Shown in pieces: positions 26,968-34,843 of a DNA stretch of 54,267 nt. The DNA comes from an uncultured Clostridia bacterium (GTDB lineage: Bacteria; Bacillota; Clostridia; Christensenellales; CAG-138). The notes under the pieces were generated by a model. It saw only the letters and a list, made by a program, of their open reading frames with translations, made no database searches and was not told the origin of the DNA. Made by a program: the position numbers and the translations under genes. Within the stretch, counting starts at the first letter, position 1. Each line of letters opens with the position of its first letter. The DNA is taken from contig CALVLD010000014.1 in the NCBI GenBank assembly GCA_944336475.1, positions 1 to 54,267 of the forward strand. Reading direction: 5' to 3'.

Positions 26968-27042
26968 CACCAACGCAGGGCATGCAGTACAACTGCAAAG
27001 AACTTAAAGGACAAATATTAATAGCAATAGGGGGTATTAGAA

Positions 27043-27444
27043 ATGAGTAGTGAGTATGGTTTTTTGGCCGATCTGAAACTCCAAGGGTGGGAATCAGATG
27101 TAAAGGCCGCTTTTAGGGCAATAGAGGAAGGTGATGTCAACCGAGCCATTACCTTGGCCAATGAGATAGAAAGGAGTTGTACGAAATACAACAAAGGAAC
27201 CCGTCGACGGAACCTGGCACTCATCATAGCAAGCTTAGTTTAAATAGCAATAGTAGTTGTCTATGGATTAACGTCTGGTGAATGGATCATTCCGATCCTC
27301 ATAGGGGTGATTGGATTAGCATTTTTCGGTGTCCTCGGTAAAAAGGTAAGCAAAAGAATGTCTATGGAGAATGCGTTCCGAGATAGTTATGTAAACCTCC
27401 TGGAGGCAATAGAAGAAGCCGCTAAAAAATCACATCAGAATTAA
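27043..27444 (+). pseudogene. Membrane protein gene split by an in-frame TAA
   Basis: One frame of 134 codons from ATG 27043 (AGGGGGT upstream) to TAA 27442, with a single extra TAA at 27241-27243 (codon 67). The first part is a soluble helical domain (MSSEYGFLADLKLQGWE). The stop falls in the run LALIIASLV/IAIVVVYGL, which would be one membrane helix, and a second helix (WIIPILIGVIGLAFFGVLG) follows. Continuity of the helix across the stop shows it was a single gene. Confidence 0.7.
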
Positions 27445-27588
27445 GAATAAATGAATTCCAAGACGGCACTGCCTGCAAATGTATGTTTGTACTGACACCA
27501 TGTCTGGCTACTTGTCGGATATTGGGTCTGAGGAGCTAAATGGTTGAAATAGGCAAGAATGGATAATAGTAGAAAGGAGGAATGATCA

Positions 27589-27951
27589 ATGAGCACCTGT
27601 GCAGATTGTAAGCATTGCCATGATGGCTATTGATACCTTGAAGGAAATTAGAGGGGGTACCTGATTCAGATCGGGGAGACTACGAACTGCTTCAGCGTTA
27701 CCTTTCAGAGGGATAAGGATATTCCCTACTATCAGCAGGTTTTTGAGCTTGAGAAGAGCTATTACGCCGCTCAAAAGACATTGGACTATCTGCACAGGAA
27801 AAAGCCCGTGATGCCCTTGGTTATTCTTGCGATAATACTTATTGCGGCTGAGATTATTTGCATGCCGGCGACCGAGGTCGGCCTGGGTATCCTGGGCTGC
27901 GTACTTGGCGTTGGCTTCATAGTTCTTGCAGCAGCGGTTGTAGCATATTGA
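27589..27951 (+). pseudogene. Broken zinc-ribbon membrane protein gene
   Basis: AAAGGAGG precedes an N-terminus MSTCADCKHCHDGY, where Cys codons are spaced as in a zinc ribbon, and TGA follows at 27631. After a frame change near 27650 the protein resumes (IQIGETTNCFSVTFQRD), then an amphipathic part and two membrane helices (MPLVILAIILIAAEIICM and LGILGCVLGVGFIVLAAAVV). The later NCFSVTF cysteine would complete the ribbon. One stop plus one frameshift make it non-functional as read. Confidence 0.6.
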
Positions 27952-28003
27952 GCGTTTTGGTGAGCGTTCGGCTTATCAAAGGCTACTATTCACATGATCC
28001 CTA

Positions 28004-28017
28004 TGACACATGTGTCA
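28004..28017. promoter_or_regulatory. 14-bp palindrome, operator-like
   Basis: TGACACATGTGTCA is a perfect palindrome immediately before TATTAT (28021-28026) and 29 bases before the next gene's ATG. It differs from the palindrome at 26747. Confidence 0.45.
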
Positions 28018-28045
28018 GAATATTATAACATTAAGGAGAAATACA

Positions 28046-28509
28046 ATGAGCTGTCCGTATTATTGGTGGAATCATCACTATGCCTGCAGAAAAAGCGGCA
28101 AGGATGTCAACGAAGATATTTATTACAAGTATTGCAGGAACTACGATTACCGTGACTGCTCCATCTACAAGGGAAACGATTCGAGCGGATGCTTCTTGAC
28201 ATCTGCCTGTGTTGAAGCAATGGGCTTGCGGATGATTGTCATGAGCTGACCGTGCTCCGCAGCTTCAGGGATGGGTATCTATCCGAGCGTGATTGCGGAA
28301 AGTGTGAGATAAACCACTACTATCATGTTGCCCCTGCAATAGTAGAGAAGATAAGGCAGAGCGACGATGCTGAGGATGCGTTTAGGAAGATCTATGACGA
28401 ACTGGTGCGTCCCTGTGTTGACATGATCGAGGCTTCTGATTTGAGTGGCGCACATAGGCTTTACAGGAGCTATGTGCTCTCACTGGAAAAACAGTATATT
28501 GGCGTATAG
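28046..28509 (+). pseudogene. Frameshifted CFI-box-CTERM-type protein gene
   Basis: AAGGAG lies 7 bases before ATG 28046. The first frame gives a Cys-rich start (MSCPYYWWNHHYACRKSGKD) and the box SGCFLTSACVEAMGL, then derails. The next frame gives DDCHELTVLRSFRDGYL and runs to 28509 with YYHVAPAIVEKIRQS. The two parts join if one base was lost near 28226-28231, restoring the usual MGLPDDCHELTVLRSFRD pattern of the family. The role of the family is unknown. Confidence 0.75.
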
Positions 28510-28583
28510 GCGGTTGGCTTAGAACTCCGGCTGGACTATGCCCACCCAATGTGCGGGTGGGAGCATTCTGTCGAAGCGAGCAT

Positions 28584-28618
28584 GAAAACCGGCAAGCGCA
28601 CCTGCGCTTGCCGGTTTT
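28584..28618. terminator. Bidirectional terminator after tRNA-Leu
   Basis: AAAACCGGCAAGCGC / GCGCTTGCCGGTTTT around a very short loop, with A/T tails on both sides. On the minus strand it directly follows the CCA end of the tRNA. Confidence 0.75.
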
Positions 28619-28619
28619 C

Positions 28620-28702
28620 TGGTGCGGTCGATGGGACTTGAACCCATACGGTCTCCCATACGCCCCTCAAACGTACGCGTCTGCCTATTCCGCCACGACC
28701 GC
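28620..28702 (-). tRNA. tRNA-Leu(GAG)
   Basis: Class II tRNA with a long variable arm. Acceptor GCGGTCG/CGACCGC, anticodon stem TACGT/GCGTA with loop TTGAGGG (anticodon GAG), T-loop GGTTCAAGTCC, and the CCA end encoded (28622-28620). It has its own promoter and terminator. It stands at the edge of the decayed island, a usual place for integration. Confidence 0.95.
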
Positions 28703-28721
28703 ATCGCATTTAGCGTGGGTT

Positions 28722-28750
28722 ATTATACTCTCGGGGAGGGGCTCTGTCAA
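28722..28750 (-). promoter_or_regulatory. Consensus promoter of tRNA-Leu
   Basis: Minus-strand TTGACA (28750-28745), 17 bases, TATAAT (28727-28722). Confidence 0.8.
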
Positions 28751-28784
28751 GATAAATTCGTCATATATTTTGCTGCGGAGCGTT

Positions 28785-29510
28785 CTATATCACATTTGCC
28801 GGGGTGATCACCCCGTTTTTATACTGCGGCACGGTGGAGGTAGTATCCGGCATGAGGCAGAACTCGACATCCTCACCAAACCCCAGCCTTATGAGGCGTG
28901 AGTAGTGGAATGTCCTCGACAGGTCAAGCGTGCCCTGCTGCCAGTCCTCGAACAGCCTTTCGCAGAGTATCGCCATATCCGACATGTCGGACAGCGTTGC
29001 AAACTGCCGCATTGCGGAGATTATTGCGCCAGCCGTAACGAGGTCATCGGCAGAGGGCTGCCCCTCCGTGCCTGCGCAGACTATAAGTATGTCCTTTGCC
29101 TGTGCCGCTGCAAGCTTGGCCGCCGCCATGCGGTTTATCATCGCACCCAGCAGCACCGTGTCCGCACTGCGGACGCTGTGTATCGCCCCCGTGCCGTTGG
29201 TAGTGCTGATTATGACGGTCTTGCCCCGTACTACTCTGCCCAGATACTCCTTTGGGGAGTTGCCTATGTCAAATCCGTTTATCATTATGCCCCCACGCTC
29301 GCCGCCGAGCACACAGTCATGCCCGCCGAGCCTGCCGGCTATCGCCACGGCAGTGCCTGCATCGGTCGCAGGGATCACCTTTACGGCTCCGCCGTTCAAT
29401 GCACAGATTATGGAGGATGTTGCACGCAGCACATCCACTACGATCACCGTCGTGTCATAGAGCTGATTGTCCATCAGCCTGCCGTAGCAGGGGCTTACAT
29501 CGATTCTCAT
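28785..29510 (-). CDS. comB: ComB family 2-phosphosulfolactate phosphatase
   Basis: 241 residues covering the whole ComB family, whose characterised members hydrolyse (2R)-2-phospho-3-sulfolactate in coenzyme M or sulfolactate formation. Conserved blocks seen: VIVVDVLRATSSI, LGGERGG, DIGNSPKEY, ISTTNGTGAI and CAGTEGQPSADD. The start at 29510 follows GGAGG by 11 bases; an ATG 26 codons upstream would lie in the promoter. Other sulfolactate genes (comA, comC) are not nearby, so the real substrate is uncertain. Confidence 0.85.
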   Translation of the reverse strand: MRIDVSPCYGRLMDNQLYDTTVIVVDVLRATSSIICALNGGAVKVIPATDAGTAVAIAGRLGGHDCVLGGERGGIMINGFDIGNSPKEYLGRVVRGKTVIISTTNGTGAIHSVRSADTVLLGAMINRMAAAKLAAAQAKDILIVCAGTEGQPSADDLVTAGAIISAMRQFATLSDMSDMAILCERLFEDWQQGTLDLSRTFHYSRLIRLGFGEDVEFCLMPDTTSTVPQYKNGVITPANVI

Positions 29511-29538
29511 CCGAAGAAGAACCTCCGACGTTACAAAG

Positions 29539-29576
29539 AATGGTACCATTTTAGCATATGTCATGAAAAAAAGCAA
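29539..29576 (-). promoter_or_regulatory. Promoter and palindrome of comB
   Basis: Minus-strand TTGCTT (29576-29571), 17 bases, TAAAAT (29553-29548). The perfect 12-bp palindrome AATGGTACCATT (29539-29550) overlaps the -10 and start site. Confidence 0.55.
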
Positions 29577-29589
29577 TCGGAACCCCATC

Positions 29590-30366
29590 GCCGAGCGTCA
29601 GGACGGCGAAGAACAGCTTGCCGCGTGGTGCGAGGTATGAGAACCGCTATTTGGAGCAATACGGTCACGATGCCCGTATTGACCACCGCAGTCATACTGA
29701 GCGAGGTCTGGATGACCAGCCAGCCATTCGTGAGGGTGTAGTTGCTCGTGCGCCGGAGAAAGGGGCTTCATCATATCCGACAGATGTGAAATTAATCGTC
29801 AGATCAAGGCTGACAACGCTCTGCTGCGTGAGCTGAAAGCAACGGTCAAGAAGCTGATGCAGGCTGTCAAGAACATCGTAACCGCCATTGCAGGAGCATT
29901 GGAAAAGCTGCGTGGAAATATGATTATTTTCAAATATCAGCTTTTGCACATCGGAAGAGGCAAGCGCAGCATTAATCAGTCCTTAAATCTGTTCCGTGAT
30001 GAAATGGAGGCGTATGCCGATATCACCGATTAAAGTCAGCAAACAATGAGCGCAGGACGCTGTTGACCGAGAAAAAAGAAACGCCGTTAAGTCATGTTCT
30101 GAAGCACCGTGACCTTGCCAAGCGAATTGCGGAGCTGACAGAGGATTTGGAGGAGCTGCGCTCCGAAAAGGCCGTTCCTCTTCGGCGGATGCAATTCCCT
30201 ACGGATATCACCGCCCGCCGAGCTCAGAAATGCTCTCAAGCAGTATGCCGAGCTGCAAAAACGGGCGGCAGAGCTTGATTCGACAGGGCTTCACGAGGCA
30301 CGGCAGGCCATGCGGCCCCCGCCACGAACAAAACGCCTCACAGCGCTTGTAGGACACCTATGGTGA
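29590..30366 (+). pseudogene. Fossil of a MobA/MobL plasmid relaxase
   Basis: Pieces in changing frames match the part of MobA/MobL mobilisation relaxases after the catalytic core: NRYLEQYGHDARIDHRS (from 29640), then GFIISDRCEINRQIKAD and NALLRELKATVKKL running to a stop at 30033, then EKKETPLSHVLKHRDLAKRI (from 30063) and ALKQYAELQKRAAELD to about 30366. The N-terminal catalytic part is missing and at least three frame changes are needed. It is the trace of a mobilisable element in gut-type Firmicutes. Confidence 0.75.
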
Positions 30367-30400
30367 CCGGCACGACCAAGGCTTAACATTTAACCATGCA

Positions 30401-31891
30401 TTACAAGACAACAAAAGTGCAGGTAGCCGGCGCCAATAGAAGTTTGCCTTCGCTTTGTATGGCTGTGATTTCATTAAAATCGGAAAGTTCGTTTCCGTTC
30501 AGCCTCATGCTCGGAGAACGAAGCGTCCGGGCGGAAAGCGAGTAAATTTCCGCCTTGTCAGGCAGCTCCGCCGCTACTGTATCGGTCAACGAATTATTGA
30601 TAATGAGGTAAACGCAGCCATCATTGCCATCCTTGCGGGAGTGGCAATAGATGTGCAGATTCTCTTTGCCCTGCTCGGTTGCATACACCGTTTCACCCAT
30701 CAGCATATTCCAGAGAAGCACCGCAAAATAGTTGGGACGAGGCTCAAAGGTGCCGTGCTTCAAGAAGCCATAATCGGAAGAAGCAAGGGTATTGTGGAAA
30801 ATTATGCCGTCCGTGATCTGTGCAAAACTACCGAGCTCATTAAGCGTACGGAATACATCAAGGTAAGTGGAGGCCCAAGTATTACCGCCGCCCCCTGCGT
30901 CGCCCGATTCTGTCACCCATATTTGACCGTTCGGAACATACCGGTCACGGTAAGTCGCATGGAGCTTTGCATTTGACGGAGCAACGGCAAGATAGGCATC
31001 GGTATGGGCAAGGTTGCCATCCCAGTGTCCCTGCGGCATCATGGAAGCCACACGCTCGGAAACGCCATTGTAGTAGTGATAACTGAATACATCAAGAGGC
31101 ACTTTTGCGCCGTCCATCAGCTCGTCGATAGTACAAATATCCATCAAATTTTCAATGCCGCCGCTGGGCGTGTCGGTATCTTCGCCAATCCTGAAACTGC
31201 CGACAGTACAAGGCCCGACAAGCAGACAGCCCGGATAGTTCTTACGCACCCATCCGTTGAAAATATCCTGGTCGCGAACAAAATCCGCCGCCGTATAACC
31301 CTTGGGTGCGCCTGACATCTCCAGCATGTTCGGCTCGTTCATAAATTCTGCCGCATCAATATCAATGCCATAAGCATGGCTGAGCTCAAATATTTTTCTG
31401 GTTTGTGTCAAATCAAGCTCCCCACCATTCGGATGATCGCCTGAACAGTTGCTAACGGAAATGAGCAGCTTGCCACCGATGAATTTTACAAAATCGAGAA
31501 CTCCTATCCATTGCTCTTTTGTCAACACGCTTGCATAACCGTTCGGCGCTTTTCCTCCCGTTGTGCCATCAAAATCGTAGTAGGTTTTTGTTGCCCATGT
31601 GCCTGATACACGCACCCATGCCGGACCAAGGGCTTTGGCTTGTTTGCGGAGCTTTTCATCATAAAGGTTGATAGGCGGATAATACTGCATCAGGTTTTCC
31701 ATTGCGGTGAAGTCATTGAGATTGCCCGCAAACGGAAATCGCTCTTTTCCTGCAATCTGTTCGGGGGTATAGGCTTTCCAAAAAGTACCGCCTGTCACCT
31801 CGGTCATTTCCACATTATAGGACATGAGCCGGGGATCGACTCTGCGAAGCTTCTGCAAATTCTTATTACTCAAACATATTGTTCTGTTCAT
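30401..31891 (-). CDS. Glycoside hydrolase, GH79-like
   Basis: 496 residues resembling family GH79 (beta-glucuronidase/heparanase-like, clan A). LGPAWVRVSGTWATKTYYD matches the sugar-binding start of the barrel. The likely acid/base is E186 in EFMNEPN and the nucleophile E328 in WVTESG; a C-terminal beta domain follows. No signal peptide, so cytoplasmic action on imported saccharides is likely. AGGAGC precedes the ATG. The gene is AT-richer than core neighbours and sits beside mobile-element remains, consistent with acquisition. Family assignment is from motifs only. Confidence 0.75.
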   Translation of the reverse strand: MNRTICLSNKNLQKLRRVDPRLMSYNVEMTEVTGGTFWKAYTPEQIAGKERFPFAGNLNDFTAMENLMQYYPPINLYDEKLRKQAKALGPAWVRVSGTWATKTYYDFDGTTGGKAPNGYASVLTKEQWIGVLDFVKFIGGKLLISVSNCSGDHPNGGELDLTQTRKIFELSHAYGIDIDAAEFMNEPNMLEMSGAPKGYTAADFVRDQDIFNGWVRKNYPGCLLVGPCTVGSFRIGEDTDTPSGGIENLMDICTIDELMDGAKVPLDVFSYHYYNGVSERVASMMPQGHWDGNLAHTDAYLAVAPSNAKLHATYRDRYVPNGQIWVTESGDAGGGGNTWASTYLDVFRTLNELGSFAQITDGIIFHNTLASSDYGFLKHGTFEPRPNYFAVLLWNMLMGETVYATEQGKENLHIYCHSRKDGNDGCVYLIINNSLTDTVAAELPDKAEIYSLSARTLRSPSMRLNGNELSDFNEITAIQSEGKLLLAPATCTFVVL

Positions 31892-31989
31892 TTTCTTGCT
31901 CCTATTCTGATGCTTGTTTTTGAACTTGACCGGGAACGTAATCGGTCAAAAGGTAACGGCTACTTAAAAACATGCTCTCCATTTCATCT

Positions 31990-32571
31990 TCATTCTGCGG
32001 TTTCTCCATCGGCTTCCTCTATGGGAGCGTCAAAAGATCCTTCTTGTCGCTCTTTCATAAAGAATATTGCAACCAGGTCAAAAGCAGCATCAACGAGAAT
32101 AGAGATACCCGTAAACATCCACAGCGCAGCGGTAGAGCTAAAGGGATTCATGATAACCATACCGGCACATATAAGGGTGATGATCGTACTGACTATCCCC
32201 AAGAACCAACGCTTTTCTTTCCTGCGGATAGTATCGGCGACAAGCTGAATTTTAGATACGCCAATCACAAGCATAATAATGCCGTAAAAAACAGTAATGC
32301 TTGGGAATATAACGATAAGCCAGTCTGTGCCAAGCACGCAAAGCAGGCCAACTAATACGGTTAAAAGACCTCTCGTTAAAAGCTGACCCTTTGAGGCTTC
32401 ATCCACGGGAGTTCTGAAATACCTGATAATGCCGATAACACCAATAATCACCAATATGGCGCCCATCACCGTAAAGATACCTGCTGTAAAACCAACAGGG
32501 TCAATCAAGAGAAAAATGCCTATGGTTGCCTGGAGCATGCAACAGAGTATTCCTGCGAGCTTTTGTTTCAC
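31990..32571 (-). CDS. DUF308 (HdeD-like) membrane protein
   Basis: 193 residues with about six membrane segments and the repeated DUF308 pattern (LIDPVGFTAGIFTVMGAILVIIG). Members are linked to stress or acid resistance in enterobacteria; no function can be claimed here. GTG 32571 is preferred: AAGGAG lies 9 bases before it, whereas the in-frame ATG 3 codons upstream touches the RBS. It lies 98 bases upstream of the glycosidase on the same strand and divergent from the broken TetR gene. Confidence 0.75.
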   Translation of the reverse strand: MKQKLAGILCCMLQATIGIFLLIDPVGFTAGIFTVMGAILVIIGVIGIIRYFRTPVDEASKGQLLTRGLLTVLVGLLCVLGTDWLIVIFPSITVFYGIIMLVIGVSKIQLVADTIRRKEKRWFLGIVSTIITLICAGMVIMNPFSSTAALWMFTGISILVDAAFDLVAIFFMKERQEGSFDAPIEEADGETAE

Positions 32572-32641
32572 GGGTTGCATCTCCTTCCGCAAATGTAAAG
32601 ATTTTTTCGCAGCGTTGACAGATCGCACGGATCACGCCGGG

Positions 32642-32670
32642 ATCATAACATACATTTGTCGCGTTAACAA
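32642..32670 (-). promoter_or_regulatory. Promoter of the DUF308 gene
   Basis: Minus-strand TTGTTA (32670-32665), 17 bases, TATGAT (32647-32642). Confidence 0.5.
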
Positions 32671-32754
32671 CGATCAGATTTTTATAAAACGCTACGAGTG
32701 CAACAAATGCCAAGATACTGTTGCTTTATTCATAAAATTTTACCGAGTTACAAT

Positions 32755-33348
32755 ATGGAAAAAACAGAGAATGGCCGTTTCAAAGAAAATGCTAAAACAG
32801 GCTTTGTCGGAGCCTTTGTCGCAGAAGGACATCGGAAAAATCAGTATTACAGAGCTTTGTCAGAAAGCAGAGATCAACAGGGCTGCCTCTTATCGCCACT
32901 GCAATCTACCGCAGGATGTTCTTGTCGATATTGAAATGGAGTTTATTGAAAAAGCGCAGAATGTTACTTCGCTGCCTGCAACGGTGAAAGGCGTCCTGCC
33001 ATATCTCGAAAAACTGTTGACTTATGTATACAGCAACGCAGAGATTGCTCGGGTTCTTATTCTCTATAGCACAGAAATAGCACAGAAACTCATCGCATTC
33101 ATATATTTGATGTTTGTAACCTTGCCGTTACGGGTGCGAAAGTTTCAACAAAAGATGATTTTCACTTTGACAAGGCCGACCTCAAACTTTTTTCGGCGTT
33201 TCTTGGCGGCGGTGACTATTACTTGGTTCAAGGAACGGCTAATTAATGATGTGCCAAATACACCGAAATAATTGCGCAATTCATTTATGCGCTTTTGAAC
33301 CGAAATCTGGATTCGCACATCACTGAGCAAACCATTGTCCATGCATAG
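32755..33348 (+). pseudogene. Broken TetR/AcrR-family regulator
   Basis: Starts MEKTENGRF, then shifts frame near 32785 into KKMLKQALSEPL and the helix-turn-helix KISITELCQKAEINRAASYR. The C-terminal domain is in further frames: DDFHFDKADLKLFSAFLGGGDYYLVQG, then RLINDVPNTPK, then IIAQFIYALLNRNL to a stop at 33348. Each piece reads like one protein, so at least three frameshifts have destroyed it. Divergent from the DUF308 gene it presumably controlled. Confidence 0.75.
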
Positions 33349-33607
33349 TATTAAAAACAGAAATACATGAGCGCACAAACTCCGTACTGCTCACGAACCG
33401 AGTAGCGCAGAGTTTCCGTATGAAATCTCAGCAATCAGCATGCGGTCTTTGGGTCTGTAAATTGCAAATAATAATTCTTAGCAGAAGTGTGCCTTGACAA
33501 ATTTGATCTCATTCCTCATGGGCTCCCGAATCGCCGCACGGCTCTATTGCTTTTTTATGTGCGGTATTGTAATATGGGCTTGATATCATTTGGGAGCGGT
33601 CGGTTTT

Positions 33608-33973
33608 ATGGAAAGGGGTATTTCACAGTCGGAGCTTGAGGTGATGCTGTGCATATGGCGCGCTGATGCCCCCGTGACGGTGAGAGACATACTGTGCCTC
33701 ATAGGAGGCGGCAGGTCGTACCAGACCATTCAGACATTCGTCAACCGTCTGCACGTCAAGGGCTTCCTTAACATGGCCGGCAGGAGGGATCGCAGCTTTA
33801 CATACACCCCCGCAGTCACACGGGCGAAGTATGCCGCTTCAGTTGCGGCGGAGCTTTTGGACGGTTCCGCCGGAGCTTCGGCAGCAGAGCTTGTTATGGA
33901 ATTGGATCGCCTTGGCGTGCTCTCGGAGGGCGACAGGGCGGCTCTGCGTGCGGCCACCGAGCCCAAGCATTAA
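33608..33973 (+). CDS. BlaI/MecI/CopY-family repressor
   Basis: 121-residue winged-helix regulator. ISQSELEVMLCIWRADAPVTVRDI and the recognition region YQTIQTFVNRLHVKGFL are typical of the penicillinase-repressor family. ATG 33608 has GGGAGCGG at 8 bases. No sensor peptidase (BlaR1/MecR1), beta-lactamase or copper pump gene is adjacent, so its target and inducer are unknown. Its TAA overlaps the stop codon of the convergent hydrolase gene. Confidence 0.85.
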   Translation: MERGISQSELEVMLCIWRADAPVTVRDILCLIGGGRSYQTIQTFVNRLHVKGFLNMAGRRDRSFTYTPAVTRAKYAASVAAELLDGSAGASAAELVMELDRLGVLSEGDRAALRAATEPKH

Positions 33974-34842
33974 ACACCCCTCAAAAAGCCTATACGCTTC
34001 TGCACCTGTTCTTGCACATAGGGCGACCGTGCGGCAATATCATAGCCGTGCATGGTACCCTTTGTTTCGTTAAGCGTGACAGGCACGCCGTCCTCCCTGA
34101 GGCGTACGGCAAGCTCGAGTCCCTCGTCCCGCAGACAGTCAAACTCCGCAGTTTCGATATATGTGGGAGGAAAGCCACTGAAGCTCCCTGCCTCGAGCGC
34201 AGAAAACAGGGGATGGTGTCTGTCGCACTCATCGGCATAGAGCTCCACCGCACCTGCATTCAGGCGGCTGTTCCACAACGGAGTGTCGGTGAACCGTCTC
34301 ATGCTGTCGGTCTGCATACGGCTGTCCACAACGGGGTATATAAGCATGAGTGCATCGGGGAGGGGCTTCCCTTCGTCCATTGCTGACCGTGCCACCGCAA
34401 GCGCAAGGTTGCCGCCTGCGCTGTCACCCCCCACCATTACGGTCGAACAGCCCTGCTCCCGTGCCCACTGATATGCCCGACAGCAGTCCTGCACGGGCGT
34501 GGGGAAGCGGTGCCTGGGTGCAAGGCGATAGTCCACGAACAGCACCGAGCAGCCGCCTCGCAGGGCGTACTCCTGTGCAAGATCCTTCTGATATGCCCCT
34601 GCCTTCACCAGGAACGCACCGCCATGAAGGTATACGAGCAGCCTGCCTCCGTCGCCCTCGCACGGGCGCAGCAGCATGGCCTTGAACTCCCCAAAGTCTA
34701 CCGGCCCAGATGTGAGACGCTTGTCTAGCCTTCTGCCACTCTGTATGACGGGCATAAGTGCGTTTGCAATCCTCAGCAGCCCGGGACGCAGTGGCAGATG
34801 CAGCCCCGAATATCTCCTGAACTCAGGTCTTAGTGGATACAT
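33970..34842 (-). CDS. Alpha/beta hydrolase, HSL/GDXG lipase-esterase family
   Basis: 290 residues. Oxyanion-hole motif HGGAF (73-77), nucleophile S141 in GGDSAGGN, and probable triad partners D235 and H265 (TMHGY): the hormone-sensitive-lipase (bacterial esterase) pattern. No signal peptide. The start at 34842 follows GGAGG by about 7 bases and the gap to the ABC gene stop is one base, so it is the last gene of the exporter operon. Substrate unknown; it may detoxify what the exporter removes. Confidence 0.85.
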   Translation of the reverse strand: MYPLRPEFRRYSGLHLPLRPGLLRIANALMPVIQSGRRLDKRLTSGPVDFGEFKAMLLRPCEGDGGRLLVYLHGGAFLVKAGAYQKDLAQEYALRGGCSVLFVDYRLAPRHRFPTPVQDCCRAYQWAREQGCSTVMVGGDSAGGNLALAVARSAMDEGKPLPDALMLIYPVVDSRMQTDSMRRFTDTPLWNSRLNAGAVELYADECDRHHPLFSALEAGSFSGFPPTYIETAEFDCLRDEGLELAVRLREDGVPVTLNETKGTMHGYDIAARSPYVQEQVQKRIGFLRGV

Positions 34843-34843
34843 T

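Noticed and set aside
26741..26998. 85-codon minus-strand frame
   Set aside because: Antisense to the 50-aa gene and its promoter; no ribosome binding site and a composition typical of AT-rich non-coding DNA.
26518..27444. Stop-codon recoding (TAA as sense) as in some phages
   Set aside because: Neighbouring genes end normally with TAA, and adjacent genes carry frameshifts, so mutation is simpler.
27589..27651. TGA at 27631 read as selenocysteine (yedF suggests selenium use)
   Set aside because: The frame ends six codons later at TAG and the rest of the protein lies in another frame; no SECIS-like stem was seen. Decay explains it better.
26025..33348. Intact prophage or conjugative element
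   Set aside because: No integrase, capsid, tail, terminase or T4SS genes; only a relaxase remnant and broken small genes.
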